64,000 nucleotides of DNA, from assembly GCF_020329485.1 (NCBI RefSeq), contig NZ_JAGKJI010000033.1, forward strand, positions 16,650 through 80,649. The letters are read 5' to 3'. The first letter of the stretch is position 1; each line of letters opens with the position of its first letter. The notes under the pieces are model-generated. The model was not told where the DNA came from. It did no database searches and worked only from the letters and a program-made list of their open reading frames with translations. The DNA comes from Bradyrhizobium cenepequi (lineage in GTDB: Bacteria > Pseudomonadota > Alphaproteobacteria > Rhizobiales > Xanthobacteraceae). Below are positions 9,036 to 16,892 of this stretch, piece by piece. The position numbers and the translations under genes are program-made.

Positions 9036-9395
9036 ATGCCCAAAATTCTCCTCGCCGAAGACGACAACGACATGCGCCGCTTCCTGGTCAAGGCGCTCGA
9101 AAACGCCGGATTCCAGGTCTCCCCGCATGACAACGGCATGTCGGCCTATCAGCGGCTGCGCGAGGAGCCGTTCGAGATGCTGCTCACCGACATCGTGATG
9201 CCCGAGATGGATGGCATCGAGCTCGCCCGCCGTGCCTCGGAACTCGATCCCGACATCAAGATCATGTTCATCACCGGTTTCGCGGCCGTCGCCCTGAACT
9301 CCGATTCGGAGGCGCCGAAGAACGCCAAGGTGCTGGCAAAGCCCGTCCACCTGCGCGAATTGGTCAGCGAAGTGAACAAGATGCTGGCGGCCTGA
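9036..9395 (+). CDS. cpdR: Single-domain response regulator CpdR
   Basis: A 119-residue protein that is only a receiver domain, with the acidic pocket AEDDND (residues 7-12), the phospho-acceptor Asp52 in LLTDIVMPEMDG, and the conserved KP pair near residue 104. The sequence from KILLAEDDNDMRRFLVKALE onward is nearly identical to CpdR of Caulobacter and Sinorhizobium. There, unphosphorylated CpdR delivers substrates to the ClpXP protease at the cell pole, and the CckA-ChpT phosphorelay switches it off. The start is placed at the ATG at 9036 (MPKILLAED); an upstream in-frame codon at 8991 would add a proline-rich tail foreign to the family. tRNA-Val follows downstream. Confidence 0.95.
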   Translation: MPKILLAEDDNDMRRFLVKALENAGFQVSPHDNGMSAYQRLREEPFEMLLTDIVMPEMDGIELARRASELDPDIKIMFITGFAAVALNSDSEAPKNAKVLAKPVHLRELVSEVNKMLAA

Positions 9396-9474
9396 GCCGC
9401 GGCCAAGATTCGCCTCAAGCATCCTTGCCTGCCCGCCTGGGGTCCGTTATAGGGACCCGACCCAGCCGATTTTC

Positions 9475-9549
9475 GGGCGCGTAGCTCAGCGGGAGAGCAC
9501 TACCTTGACATGGTAGGGGTCACAGGTTCGATCCCTGTCGCGCCCACCA
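9475..9549 (+). tRNA. tRNA-Val (GAC anticodon)
   Basis: A complete cloverleaf of 75 bases with CCA encoded. The acceptor arm GGGCGCG pairs with CGCGCCC (9539-9545), and the D arm contains AGCTCAGCGGGAGAGC. The anticodon stem CTACC/GGTAG encloses loop TTGACAT, giving anticodon GAC for valine. The T arm is CACAGGTTCGATCCCTGTG-like. A hairpin without a T run (9550-9578) follows directly. Confidence 0.95.
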
Positions 9550-9775
9550 GCCTTCGCTCGCGAAGCGAGAGAAGGCTGCCGCGCCGAAGCCCAACAGGCG
9601 GGCTTTTGTCCGCGAGCTACGGCTCGGCAAGCCACCTTTTCCTTTCCTTGGGCTCCGCGTGGCGCAGCCATGCGGAGCAGGCCAAGGGCGAAGCGCGTCC
9701 GGCGTAGCTTGAACGAAGTGAAAGCGTAGACGGACTGTCGCAGCGGCGGGGTTTCCGATTCAAATGTCAAACAGC
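9550..9775. repeat. Repeat-rich spacer after tRNA-Val
   Basis: No credible gene. The stretch starts with a hairpin (AGCCTTC-GCTCGC / GCGAG-A-GAAGGCT, 9550-9578), possibly the tRNA terminator. It ends in a GCTTGAACGAAGTGAAAGC segment that I recall as part of a dispersed sequence often found after tRNA genes in bradyrhizobia. No second copy of the tRNA 3' end was seen, so an integration site is not shown. Confidence 0.5.
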
Positions 9776-9832
9776 TTCTCCGCTGTCATCCGCTGGCTTG
9801 ACCGGACGATTTAGTATTCCGGTCCAGGTCCA

Positions 9833-9917
9833 GTAGGATGGGTAGAGCGCAGCGAAACCCATCGCGATGGAGCAAGCCGCCCAAGTGATGGGTTTCGCTG
9901 CGCTCTACCCATCCTAC
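9833..9917. repeat. Dispersed palindrome, family A copy 1
   Basis: An 85-base inverted repeat. The arm GTAGGATGGGTAGAGCGCAG continues into CGAAACCCATC and is mirrored on the right by GATGGGTTTCGCTGCGC and TCTACCCATCCTAC. The two arms are about 31 bases and nearly perfect, with a roughly 23-base loop. The same arms recur at 32444-32533 and 48988-49065, so it is a repeat family. It could fold into a long hairpin on either strand. Confidence 0.9.
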
Positions 9918-10004
9918 GTCTAATTCAAACAGCGGATGTGCGTTCGCGTTCTCGCGGCATGCGGTGCCCGAGCTTTGCATCACTTTTCACCCTCTCATCG
10001 TATA

Positions 10005-10380
10005 GAGGGCGCAGGGAAAGCCGGGTGCCGGTCGCACCCGTGGGCCCCGTGCAACAAAAAGCACGGGGGTAGGACCACAGGTCAACCGGAGCAACACCGG
10101 CTTTCCCTGCGCAGTGGTTTACAGCCTACTTCGTGCTCTTCCCGGTGACCGGGCTTTCTTGCCACCGTCATCTCTCGCGCAAACTTGGTTGCGCAAAAAA
10201 CTTAGCGCCAGCGTCGGGGCGCCAGAACCACACGACTTCGCCGTCCACGGATAGCCACGCTCGTCAGTCGCAACACCCGCGTCCACCGCATCTCACCGCA
10301 CGTTCGTGACGATCGCGAGCCGCCCCTCATTTCGGGTGAGACGCGCGGAGTTAAATCACTGATTTGCCCGACGACGGAAG
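10005..10380. repeat. Bradyrhizobium-type dispersed structured repeat
   Basis: A block with strong internal pairing and no convincing gene. The outer arms GCAGGGAAAGCCGG (10011-10024) and CCGGCTTTCCCTGC (10097-10110) enclose a second hairpin, CCCCGTGC (10045-10052) with GCACGGGG (10061-10068). A GC-rich tail (10200-10375) ends in CGCGGAGTTAAATCACTGAT. From memory this sequence is repeated many times in Bradyrhizobium genomes, where it produces short spurious protein calls (HRIEGAGKAGCRLHPWAP type). The boundaries are approximate. Its function is unknown; the pairing suggests a structured RNA or a mobile palindromic unit. Confidence 0.6.
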
Positions 10381-10510
10381 CGGAATGTTTTTCGCAGGTT
10401 GACTGGACAGGTCAAATCACGTTGGAATCGCTGCAATAATTGGTTTGGTCGCGCGCGCCGATGTTGGCTCTCCATGGCGTGGGCCGCGTCTTCTCGGAAT
10501 CAGCGGTCGG

Positions 10511-10801
10511 TCACACCGGTGCTGATGCGGCCTCGGGCTCGCTGTGGAGATATCCTGCAGGAAACACGACGCCGCATTCGTAGCCCCGCCTCCAGACGAC
10601 GTGGCAGTACGTGCTCGTTTTGAAGCCGTCGAACGACAAGAGGAAGTCGTTGGCGAAGAAGTGAAATGAATTCGAGTACAGACCGGCGCCGCGCATATGG
10701 AGATTTCTCACCAGGCAGGGGTGGACGCCTGAAATCCCGCTAAAGGACAGCAATGCGGGCTGGTTCAACTGAATACGTTCAAGGGCACGCCGTTCAATCA
10801 T
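10511..10801 (-). CDS. PilZ-like domain protein
   Basis: A 96-residue protein beginning MIERRALERIQLNQPALLSF, in the manner of single PilZ-domain proteins (RR...R near the start, then a small beta barrel). PilZ domains bind cyclic di-GMP through an N-terminal RXXXR and a later (D/N)xSxxG. Here an ERRALERI segment is present, but the second motif is degraded (VRNLHMRGAGLY: N-L-H-M-R-G). It may therefore not bind the nucleotide. The ATG at 10801 has GGAG nine bases upstream. It is monocistronic and flanked by long gene-free DNA, so context gives no role. Confidence 0.6.
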   Translation of the reverse strand: MIERRALERIQLNQPALLSFSGISGVHPCLVRNLHMRGAGLYSNSFHFFANDFLLSFDGFKTSTYCHVVWRRGYECGVVFPAGYLHSEPEAASAPV

Positions 10802-11434
10802 GACCGGACGCTCCAATTGATAAAATATCCGCAAGTGAAGTCTCGGAGCACTGCAACTTTCCACCAGTGCGGCTGTCCTAACGCGTGCGCGCATGTCCGT
10901 ATGGTTAACTGTCGACGCGAAGAAAGCCTGAGCCGGATGGCACAAACCGCATATCCGCGCGAGGCGTGACATTTCTAGCTTCGGTCTGGCACAAAGTGCA
11001 CTGACGATCCCGCAACAGTTGTGCTTATTTGCGACGCTACTTCCCGCCGATCACACCCGAGCGCCATAGCCCCCGTGGTCGGCCGGGAGAGCCGAGGCGG
11101 CCCCGGCGTGATCGCGACTGTTTGCGCCGGGGCAGTCCGCCTGTTCGCCCGCAGGTGCGGAAGTGAGATCGACGCCCTCCTGGCAGTTCGATCTCATCTG
11201 GCGGGCCATATTGGTATCCGGCGCCAGTCCGTTTTTAGAGATATGTCACAAAACTTATATAGAGGTAGCCACTGTGTCTTGGCTGAGGGGCTCGGCACGC
11301 CCCAAACGATCTGATTGGCCTTCTCTAGAGATGTCCGTACCGCAATTCGATACGTGGTTTATCCGTGGCGTTCTGTTCGCTGGCGTTTGCGACATCGCGA
11401 ACCTCATGCCTGTCACGGCGAAAGCGCCCGCCAC
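10802..11434. other. Gene-free stretch between PilZ-like and TonB-like genes
   Basis: About 630 bases with no reading frame I can defend. It presumably holds the promoters of the divergent PilZ-like and TonB-like genes. Short open frames here lack ribosome sites and recognisable composition. An AT-richer patch at 11236-11275 (GATATGTCACAAAACTTATA) may be a promoter for the plus-strand gene. Confidence 0.4.
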
Positions 11435-12166
11435 ATGAGGAGAGACGGTTCAGATCGTCCGGTGCGCGCGCGTGAGACGGACCAGATAAAGGCTGCGCTC
11501 ACTGCAGGAGATCCCACCGCGTGGTCCAACGCGGAATTGGCGCGTCTCGTCATCATCCCGGCGCTCGCGGTGCTTTTGTTTGCCGGTGGAATCTATTGGA
11601 TCAAGGTTCAACAGCCGGCCGCATCATCCCTCGATCAAGGACCGCCATCTACAGTCCAGGTGCGCCTGATTCCTCAACACGAACAGACACCGATCCCGAT
11701 CGATGCGGCTTCGCAGGCGACGACGGCGAGTGTCGCCCATTCGAACCCGAATGCCGAACAGTTGGATGACGAGGCGAAGGGTGAGGCCGTGGTCAAATCG
11801 CCCGACCAGGCGTCGCTGCCTGTCGAACCGAGCATCCCCAGCATCTCACGCCCTTCGGCCGTGACGAATGCGGTGCCGAACAACGCGCTGGTGAAGTTTC
11901 AACAAAGCCTGCTCAAGCACATCGCAAGATTTCAGCGATATCCCGCGGCGGCCCACAATAGGCTTCAGGGCACGGTCGAAACGTTCTTTTCGATCGACCG
12001 GAAAGGGCGCCTGTTGGCTGTTTGGGTGAAAACAAGCTCCGGTCAGAGACTGCTCGACACCGAGGCGATCGAGACCATCAAGAGGGCGCAGCCCCTTCCA
12101 TCCATCCCCGCCGAGCTTCCGGATCGCCTCAACGTCCAGGTTCAACTCGCCTTCGATCCATCCTGA
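11435..12166 (+). CDS. TonB-like C-terminal domain protein (energy transducer)
   Basis: A 243-residue protein with the TonB plan. It has a short cytosolic N-terminus, one membrane helix (residues about 35-53, LARLVIIPALAVLLFAGGIY), a long flexible periplasmic linker, and a C-terminal TonB domain (LLKHIARFQRYPAAAHNRLQG ... LLDTEAIETIKRAQPLPSIP). Such proteins pass ion-gradient energy from ExbB/ExbD to outer-membrane receptors. There is no exbB, exbD or receptor gene nearby, so it is an orphan and its partner is unknown. The ATG at 11435 is preferred; an upstream frame from 11315 encodes an Arg-rich segment that does not look real. The linker is less proline-rich than in classical TonB. Confidence 0.78.
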   Translation: MRRDGSDRPVRARETDQIKAALTAGDPTAWSNAELARLVIIPALAVLLFAGGIYWIKVQQPAASSLDQGPPSTVQVRLIPQHEQTPIPIDAASQATTASVAHSNPNAEQLDDEAKGEAVVKSPDQASLPVEPSIPSISRPSAVTNAVPNNALVKFQQSLLKHIARFQRYPAAAHNRLQGTVETFFSIDRKGRLLAVWVKTSSGQRLLDTEAIETIKRAQPLPSIPAELPDRLNVQVQLAFDPS

Positions 12167-12380
12167 GCCGATTCCTCGTAACCTACCCATGATCCACATC
12201 CTGATCTTGTCCGGCCAAGTTCCGACATCGCCGTAACTATCGCAACACGTCGCAAGCTCGGAAAGAATGTGATTAGTTGGCGAGCATACAGCCGATGCTC
12301 GTGCGGGGACACGGTGGAGGCGGCTCAACGTCCGCCGCTACAAGGCTTGACTGCACGACCATCCGAAGTGAAGCAGCATT
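12167..12380. other. Spacer between convergent tonB-like and gst genes
   Basis: About 210 bases between convergent genes. No gene and no clear terminator with a T run was found. Confidence 0.4.
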
Positions 12381-13001
12381 CTATCTTTGATCGGTGAACC
12401 ACTGCCGAGGGTTCAGGCTCAGCCCTTCATCTGCGAGCGCTCTGGCGACCGAAGGCATCTTCTGCATCTGCGCGAGATAGCCGGTGAGCCGCTCCGGCAC
12501 TTCGATTTCATTCTTGCCAGCCCACATCAGCATCACGACGAGATACGGGTCTGCGATCGTCATTCGATCGCCAACCAGGAACGGCCTGTCGCCAAGCTGC
12601 TCGGCGATCGTGGCGAAATGCTTGACCAGCAACTTTCGTGCCTTGTCCCTTTCCGCCTGGGTCGCGTCAGCGTGAAAAAACGGCCTGAAATTGCCGTGGA
12701 GTTCGGTGGTCATGAAGGAAGTGGCTTCAAGCGCGCGCCAACGGTCGAGACCGTCGCCCGGAAGCAGGGCGCCTGCTTGGTGGGCGATGTAGACAAGAAT
12801 GGCGAGATTTTCGGTAAGGACACTCCCGTCGTCGAGTTCCAGCGCGGGAATGAAACCCTTTGGGTTTATCATCGTGAAGTCGCGTCCATCCTCGGTCCGC
12901 TTGCTCCGTTCGACCTTAACAAGCTTGTATGGAAGGCCTGTCTCGATCAGTGCGATGTGATCAGCCAGACTACAGCCTCCAGGAGCGTAATAGAGGATCA
13001 T
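12381..13001 (-). CDS. Glutathione S-transferase family protein
   Basis: A 206-residue cytosolic enzyme with the GST plan. An N-terminal thioredoxin-like half begins MILYYAPGGCSLADHIALIE, and the substrate-binding cis-proline region is FIPALELDDGSVLTENLAIL (residues about 47-66). A helical C-terminal half contains FLVGDRMTIADPYLVVMLMW, the family's helix-6 capping motif. The N-terminus resembles the beta class (GstA), where a cysteine near residue 10 replaces tyrosine; Cys10 is present here. It probably conjugates glutathione to electrophiles. The ATG at 13001 fits the family start. It is monocistronic. Confidence 0.9.
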   Translation of the reverse strand: MILYYAPGGCSLADHIALIETGLPYKLVKVERSKRTEDGRDFTMINPKGFIPALELDDGSVLTENLAILVYIAHQAGALLPGDGLDRWRALEATSFMTTELHGNFRPFFHADATQAERDKARKLLVKHFATIAEQLGDRPFLVGDRMTIADPYLVVMLMWAGKNEIEVPERLTGYLAQMQKMPSVARALADEGLSLNPRQWFTDQR

Positions 13002-13275
13002 GACAGTCTCCGTGCTTGGGGGCGATGGGAAGCTAGGATGTTGACCAGCACGAGGGTTCGTGCATTCGCGTAACAATTTGATTACGGCTCTGAAGAAATC
13101 GCCTACAAGCGTAACCTCGGCACTGTCCAGCCGCCGGCACAACCGATGACGTGAAAGATGCGATCGGAATGGGTGGCGTACCCGAATGACCACTTCTGTG
13201 CCCAACTCGGACCTCTGGTGAGGTCTGCTATCATGCTGCTCTCAGGGGCACAGCGGACTCCTGCGCACCCTGGTC

Positions 13276-13388
13276 CATGATCCGACTAGGGGGAATCGGA
13301 TCATGATCTTTGTTTGAGTATGATCTCCGCGCAAGCGCTTTGCGTTTGTCGCGAGTGAAAACGGTCTCCACCTTTGACGGATCATGCT
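13276..13388. repeat. Palindromic repeats of the CATGATC family
   Basis: The arms CATGATCCGA (13276-13285) and TCGGATCATG (13296-13305) form a ten-base-pair hairpin. It is followed by a degenerate unit with GCAAGCGCTTTGCGTTTG and a terminal GGATCATGCT. This relates it to the element at 36841-36889. Nothing else is seen in the 387-base stretch between the gst gene (13001) and the gene ending at 13389. Confidence 0.75.
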
Positions 13389-13874
13389 CTACGGCTGATT
13401 CCCCGGCTCGAAAGCGCAGTCGGCGCCGCCGCCCGCCTTCTGCTTGATCACCTTGGGATCGAGCGTGCAGTCGAGCTTCGAAAGCCCTGCGATGTTCGAT
13501 CCGGCGGTGCCTTCGGCAGGGATGCCTGCCATCAGCATGGTTGCAAACAACTCATTGGCCTCGCGGCCCTTCAGCGCCCGCTTGGCGATCTTGAAGGTGA
13601 TGTCGCACGAGCGCGACGTGATGTCGACATTGCCAGTGCGGCAGATGATCTTGTCGGCGATGACGGAGATCTTTCCGCCATAGGGAAAATTGGTGTCGCC
13701 CTTGAAAAAGGACGCGATGGCCCGCTTGGGCGCGGCGGCGATCGGCGCGTATTGCGCGATCACGGCGGCGAGTGCCAGTGCCCGCGAACCTGACGCGGAG
13801 GCCGCCGAAGCGCCACTCGCGCCGGTGATCGAAAGAAGAAAGAGGGTGAGGGCTGCCACTGGTCCAACGCGCAT
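13389..13874 (-). CDS. Small secreted protein of unknown function
   Basis: A 161-residue protein with a typical signal peptide: basic start MR, a hydrophobic core (VAALTLFLLSITGASGASA) and cleavage likely after Ala-Ser-Ala near residue 25-28. The mature part has four cysteines (in IICRTG, RSCDITF, KLDCTLD and ADCAFEPG) that could form two disulfides, so it is probably periplasmic. I do not recognise a family. It sits convergent to nothing and divergent from the amidohydrolase operon, 213 bases away. The minus-strand frame stays open far upstream (to about 15251), but that part is antisense to the amidohydrolase gene and fortuitous; the ATG at 13874 with its signal peptide is the natural start. 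Confidence 0.7.
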   Translation of the reverse strand: MRVGPVAALTLFLLSITGASGASAASASGSRALALAAVIAQYAPIAAAPKRAIASFFKGDTNFPYGGKISVIADKIICRTGNVDITSRSCDITFKIAKRALKGREANELFATMLMAGIPAEGTAGSNIAGLSKLDCTLDPKVIKQKAGGGADCAFEPGNQP

Positions 13875-14087
13875 CGTTCCTGCCTCCCGGTCGGTGATCG
13901 ACCTTTCCTCCACCTGCGTAGCACAGGGAATCTTGCCAGTTGGTGATCTTTCCTGAGTCGCTGTGCTGTGAGGGCAGAGCGGCCCCGCGGCCAGAGCCTT
14001 GCATGAGCCTGGAATAGGCGTCACATTGATCGTCGCGACACCAAGATCGCCAAGAACGAATACCAAGAATAAACAACGGGAAACGCC

Positions 14088-15152
14088 ATGGTCGGCACGC
14101 GGATCGACTGCGACATCCATCCTGCGGTGGGCGGAACACGCACCACGCTGTTGCCCTATCTCGACGATCACTGGAAAGAGCAGGTGGTGAGCCGGGCGAT
14201 CGACGGGCTCGACCTCAATTCCTACCCGCCGTCCATGCCGCTGTCCGGCCGCGCCGACTGGCGGCCGGCCGACGGCAGCAAACCGGGCAGCGACCTTGCC
14301 ATGGTGCAGCGCGGCGCGTTCGATCAGCTCGGCGCAAGCCATGCGATCTGCAACGTGGTCTACGGCGCGGAGGCCGTGTTCGATCCCTATATGGCGGCGG
14401 GCTTCTGCAAGGCGATCAACGACTGGATCGCCGCGGAATGGCTTGGCCGGGACAAGCGGCTGCGCGCCTCGATCGTGGTGCCGATGCAGGCGCCGGATCT
14501 GGCGGTCGAGGAGATCGAGCGCCGTGCGGCCGACAACCGTTTCGTCTCCATCCTGATGCTTGCGCAAGGCGAGATGCTGCTCGGCCGGCGGCATTACTGG
14601 CCGGTCTATCAGGCCGCCGAGAAATACAGGCTGCCGCTCGCGATCCATGCCGGCAGCCAGTATCGGGGCGCGCCAAGCTCGATCGGCTGGCCGTCCTACC
14701 GCTATGAATATTATCTGGCCGAAGCCCAGGCCTTCCAGGCGCAGGTCTTGAGCCTGATCTATGAGGGTGTATTCGGCAAGTTTCCGGAGCTGAGAGTGGT
14801 GCTGATGGAGTCGGGCGTGAGCTGGCTGCCCGCCTTCATGTGGCGCGCCAACAAGACCTGGCGCGGCGTGCGCGTCGAGGTGCCCTGGGTCGAGCGCGAG
14901 CCCGCCGCGATCGTCCGCGACCATGTCCGCGTCACCATGCAGCCGTTCGACGCGGCGCCGGATGCGGCAGGCGTCGCCGACATCATCGAGCAGATCGGCT
15001 CCGACAAGATGTTCCTGTTCGCTTCCGACTATCCGCACTGGCAGTTCGACGGCGACGATCCGATTCCGCCGAACCTGCCGAAGAGCCTTGTCGCGCAGAT
15101 GTGCGTCGACAACCCGCTCGAAACCTTTCCGCGGCTGAAACTCGACGCGTGA
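14088..15152 (+). CDS. Amidohydrolase 2 family protein (TIM-barrel), first of a pair
   Basis: A 354-residue metal-dependent hydrolase or decarboxylase of the amidohydrolase-2 (ACMSD-like) group. It has the N-terminal metal motif as RIDCDIHP (D-x-H instead of H-x-H), a middle histidine in LAIHAGSQYRG, a gate region VLMESGVSWLPAFMWR, and the catalytic aspartate in LFASDYPHWQFDG near the C-terminus. Members act on aromatic or heterocyclic carboxylates, but the substrate is unknown. It is the first gene of an operon with a paralogue 207 bases downstream (a palindromic repeat lies between) and a Rieske protein, suggesting one degradative route. Confidence 0.85.
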   Translation: MVGTRIDCDIHPAVGGTRTTLLPYLDDHWKEQVVSRAIDGLDLNSYPPSMPLSGRADWRPADGSKPGSDLAMVQRGAFDQLGASHAICNVVYGAEAVFDPYMAAGFCKAINDWIAAEWLGRDKRLRASIVVPMQAPDLAVEEIERRAADNRFVSILMLAQGEMLLGRRHYWPVYQAAEKYRLPLAIHAGSQYRGAPSSIGWPSYRYEYYLAEAQAFQAQVLSLIYEGVFGKFPELRVVLMESGVSWLPAFMWRANKTWRGVRVEVPWVEREPAAIVRDHVRVTMQPFDAAPDAAGVADIIEQIGSDKMFLFASDYPHWQFDGDDPIPPNLPKSLVAQMCVDNPLETFPRLKLDA

Positions 15153-15190
15153 TGAGATTGGATCGATTTGGCGCCGCATCGACAGTGCCC

Positions 15191-15320
15191 CACCTCTCCC
15201 CGGCGGGGAGAGGTCGGCGCGTAGCGCCGGGTGAGGGGGCGCAGGTCTCACGAGGGAGCGTAACCCCTCACCCGGATCGCATCTTGCGATGCGATCCGAC
15301 CTCTCCCGCTGGGAGAGGTG
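15191..15320. repeat. Dispersed palindrome, family B copy 1
   Basis: The ends CACCTCTCCCCGGCGGGGAG and CTCCCGCTGGGAGAGGTG are each small hairpins, and GCGTAGCGCCGGGTGAGGGG mirrors CCCCTCACCCGG in the middle. The same ends recur at 23448-23602 and 43059-43177. The element lies inside an operon, between the two amidohydrolase genes, and may modulate mRNA stability. Confidence 0.88.
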
Positions 15321-15359
15321 AAGTCGGCGTCGGCGAGCAAGTCAACAAAGGAGGATCGC

Positions 15360-16472
15360 ATGAGTGAGGTCATCGACCGCCCCATCCTCGAGCAGGAAAA
15401 GACTGCCGCGACGCGGCTGCGCATCATCGATTGCGATGTCCATCCGAGCATCCATGCGCATAGCGACCTCAACGCGTTCCTGCCGAAGCGCTGGCAGGAG
15501 CATTTGAAGACCTATGGCAGCCATCTGCGCACGCCCTATATCGGCACCACGCCCTATCCGCGTTCCTCGCCTCTGATCGCACGGCGCGACGCGTGGCCGC
15601 CGACCGGCGGCCCGCCGGGCTCCGACCTCGATTTCATGCGCAGGCAGCATCTCGATCCGCTCGATATCGAGTTTGGCATCCTGCAGGTGCTCGACCTCTT
15701 CATCTTCTCGCAGCAGAATCTCGAATTCGGCGCCGCGATCCAGCGCGCCATCAATGACTGGCAGCTCGCGTTCTGGTCGCACCGCGATCCCCGCCTGAAG
15801 GCGTCTATCCTGGTCGGGCAGGACGACACGCAGCTTGCGATCGAGGAGATCGAACGCTGCGCCAAGACCGGCGAATACATCCAGATCAACGTCTCGCCGC
15901 GCGCCAACGAGCCGCTCGGCCGCCGCCGCTACTGGCCGATCTATGCGCGGGCGCAGGAATTAGGCTTGCCGCTCGGCATCCATGTCGGCGGCTATGGCGG
16001 GCACGCGCCAACCGGCGGCGGCTGGCCGTCCTATTATTGCGAGGAGCACCAGTCGAACGCGCACACGGTCGCGGCGCAATTGACCAGCCTGGTGCTTGAA
16101 GGCGTGCCGGAGCGCTTTCCCAAATTGAAGATCGTGTTCATTGAGGGCGGCTTCGGCTGGATCCCGCCTGCGACCTGGCGGATGGACCAGCATTTCGAAC
16201 GCTTCCGCAGCGAAGTGCCGCATCTGAAGCGGAAGCCGAGCGAATATGTGAAGGAGCATTTCTGGTTCACGACCCAGCCGATCGACGAGCCGGATGAAGC
16301 AAAACATCTGCGCTCCCTGATCGAATGGATCGGCGTCGATCGGCTTCTATTCTCCTCGGACTATCCGCATTGGGACTATGACGACGCGCGCTACGCGTTC
16401 AAGACGCCGCTGACTGAGACCGAGCGCCGCAAGATCTTCGACGCCAACGCCCGCGCAGTCTACAAGCTCTGA
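15360..16472 (+). CDS. Amidohydrolase 2 family protein, second of a pair
   Basis: A 370-residue paralogue of the preceding gene, with the same motif order: RIIDCDVHPSIHAHSD near residue 21-36, LGIHVGGYGGHAPTGGGWPS (middle histidine), VFIEGGFGWIPPATWRMDQH, and the aspartate in LLFSSDYPHWDYDD. The strong ribosome site AAAGGAGG lies seven bases before the ATG at 15360, so a longer frame from 15318 is not needed. The two copies may act on successive intermediates or form a heteromer. The Rieske gene starts three bases after its stop, implying translational coupling. Confidence 0.88.
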   Translation: MSEVIDRPILEQEKTAATRLRIIDCDVHPSIHAHSDLNAFLPKRWQEHLKTYGSHLRTPYIGTTPYPRSSPLIARRDAWPPTGGPPGSDLDFMRRQHLDPLDIEFGILQVLDLFIFSQQNLEFGAAIQRAINDWQLAFWSHRDPRLKASILVGQDDTQLAIEEIERCAKTGEYIQINVSPRANEPLGRRRYWPIYARAQELGLPLGIHVGGYGGHAPTGGGWPSYYCEEHQSNAHTVAAQLTSLVLEGVPERFPKLKIVFIEGGFGWIPPATWRMDQHFERFRSEVPHLKRKPSEYVKEHFWFTTQPIDEPDEAKHLRSLIEWIGVDRLLFSSDYPHWDYDDARYAFKTPLTETERRKIFDANARAVYKL

Positions 16473-16474
16473 AC

Positions 16475-16888
16475 ATGGCCCGTCACATCGTCGCCCGCAC
16501 CTCTGACGTCCCGCCCGGCGGCAACAAGGTCGTTGGCGTCGAGGGCCGCGACATCGTCGTGTTCCACGTCAACGGCGAATTCTTCGCGCTGCTGAACCGC
16601 TGCCCGCACGAGGGCGCGCCGCTGGCGAAGGCGGCCTGCGTCGCACGCCTGAGCTCGCCGGAGCCCGGCGTCTACCAGCGCGACCGCGTCGGCGAATTGT
16701 TGCGGTGCCCGTGGCACGGCTGGGAGTTCGACATGCGCAACGGCCAGAGCTGGTTTGATCCGAAGCGGGTGAAAGTGCGCTCCTATCCGGTTGCGGTCGA
16801 GAGCGGCGAGGAGTTGCAGAAGGGGCCATACGTGGCGGAGACGTTCCCGGTGCACGTCGAAGACAATTACGTCGTGGTCGAGGTGTAG
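16475..16888 (+). CDS. Rieske [2Fe-2S] ferredoxin-type protein
   Basis: A 137-residue protein that is one Rieske domain. The cluster ligands are Cys43 and His45 (NRCPHEG) and Cys78 and His81 (LRCPWHGWEFD). It could be the ferredoxin of a ring-hydroxylating dioxygenase, but no oxygenase subunit is near; instead it follows two amidohydrolases with a two-base gap. The spacing between the two ligand pairs is long (32 residues) with an insertion ACVARLSSPEPGVYQRDRVG. This insertion is typical of stand-alone Rieske proteins that occur with amidohydrolases in bradyrhizobia, as far as I recall. It is cytosolic, with no signal peptide. Confidence 0.88.
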   Translation: MARHIVARTSDVPPGGNKVVGVEGRDIVVFHVNGEFFALLNRCPHEGAPLAKAACVARLSSPEPGVYQRDRVGELLRCPWHGWEFDMRNGQSWFDPKRVKVRSYPVAVESGEELQKGPYVAETFPVHVEDNYVVVEV

Positions 16889-16892
16889 TGCC

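Noticed and set aside
9475..9549. tRNA-Val as a phage or island attachment site
   Set aside because: No integrase gene and no second copy of the tRNA 3' end was found in the window.
9486..9770. Minus-strand frame ending in RDRDRTCDPYHVKVVLSR
   Set aside because: Overlaps tRNA-Val in antisense; a well-known type of spurious peptide near tRNA genes.
9936..10148. 70-residue open frame with KAGCRSHPWAPCNKKHGGRT
   Set aside because: Translation of the dispersed structured repeat, not a gene.
11021..11314. 97-codon open frame upstream of the tonB-like gene
   Set aside because: No ribosome site, atypical composition and no recognisable motif.
13875..15251. Upstream extension of the minus-strand frame ending at 13389
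   Set aside because: It is antisense to the first amidohydrolase gene; the true start at 13874 begins a signal peptide.
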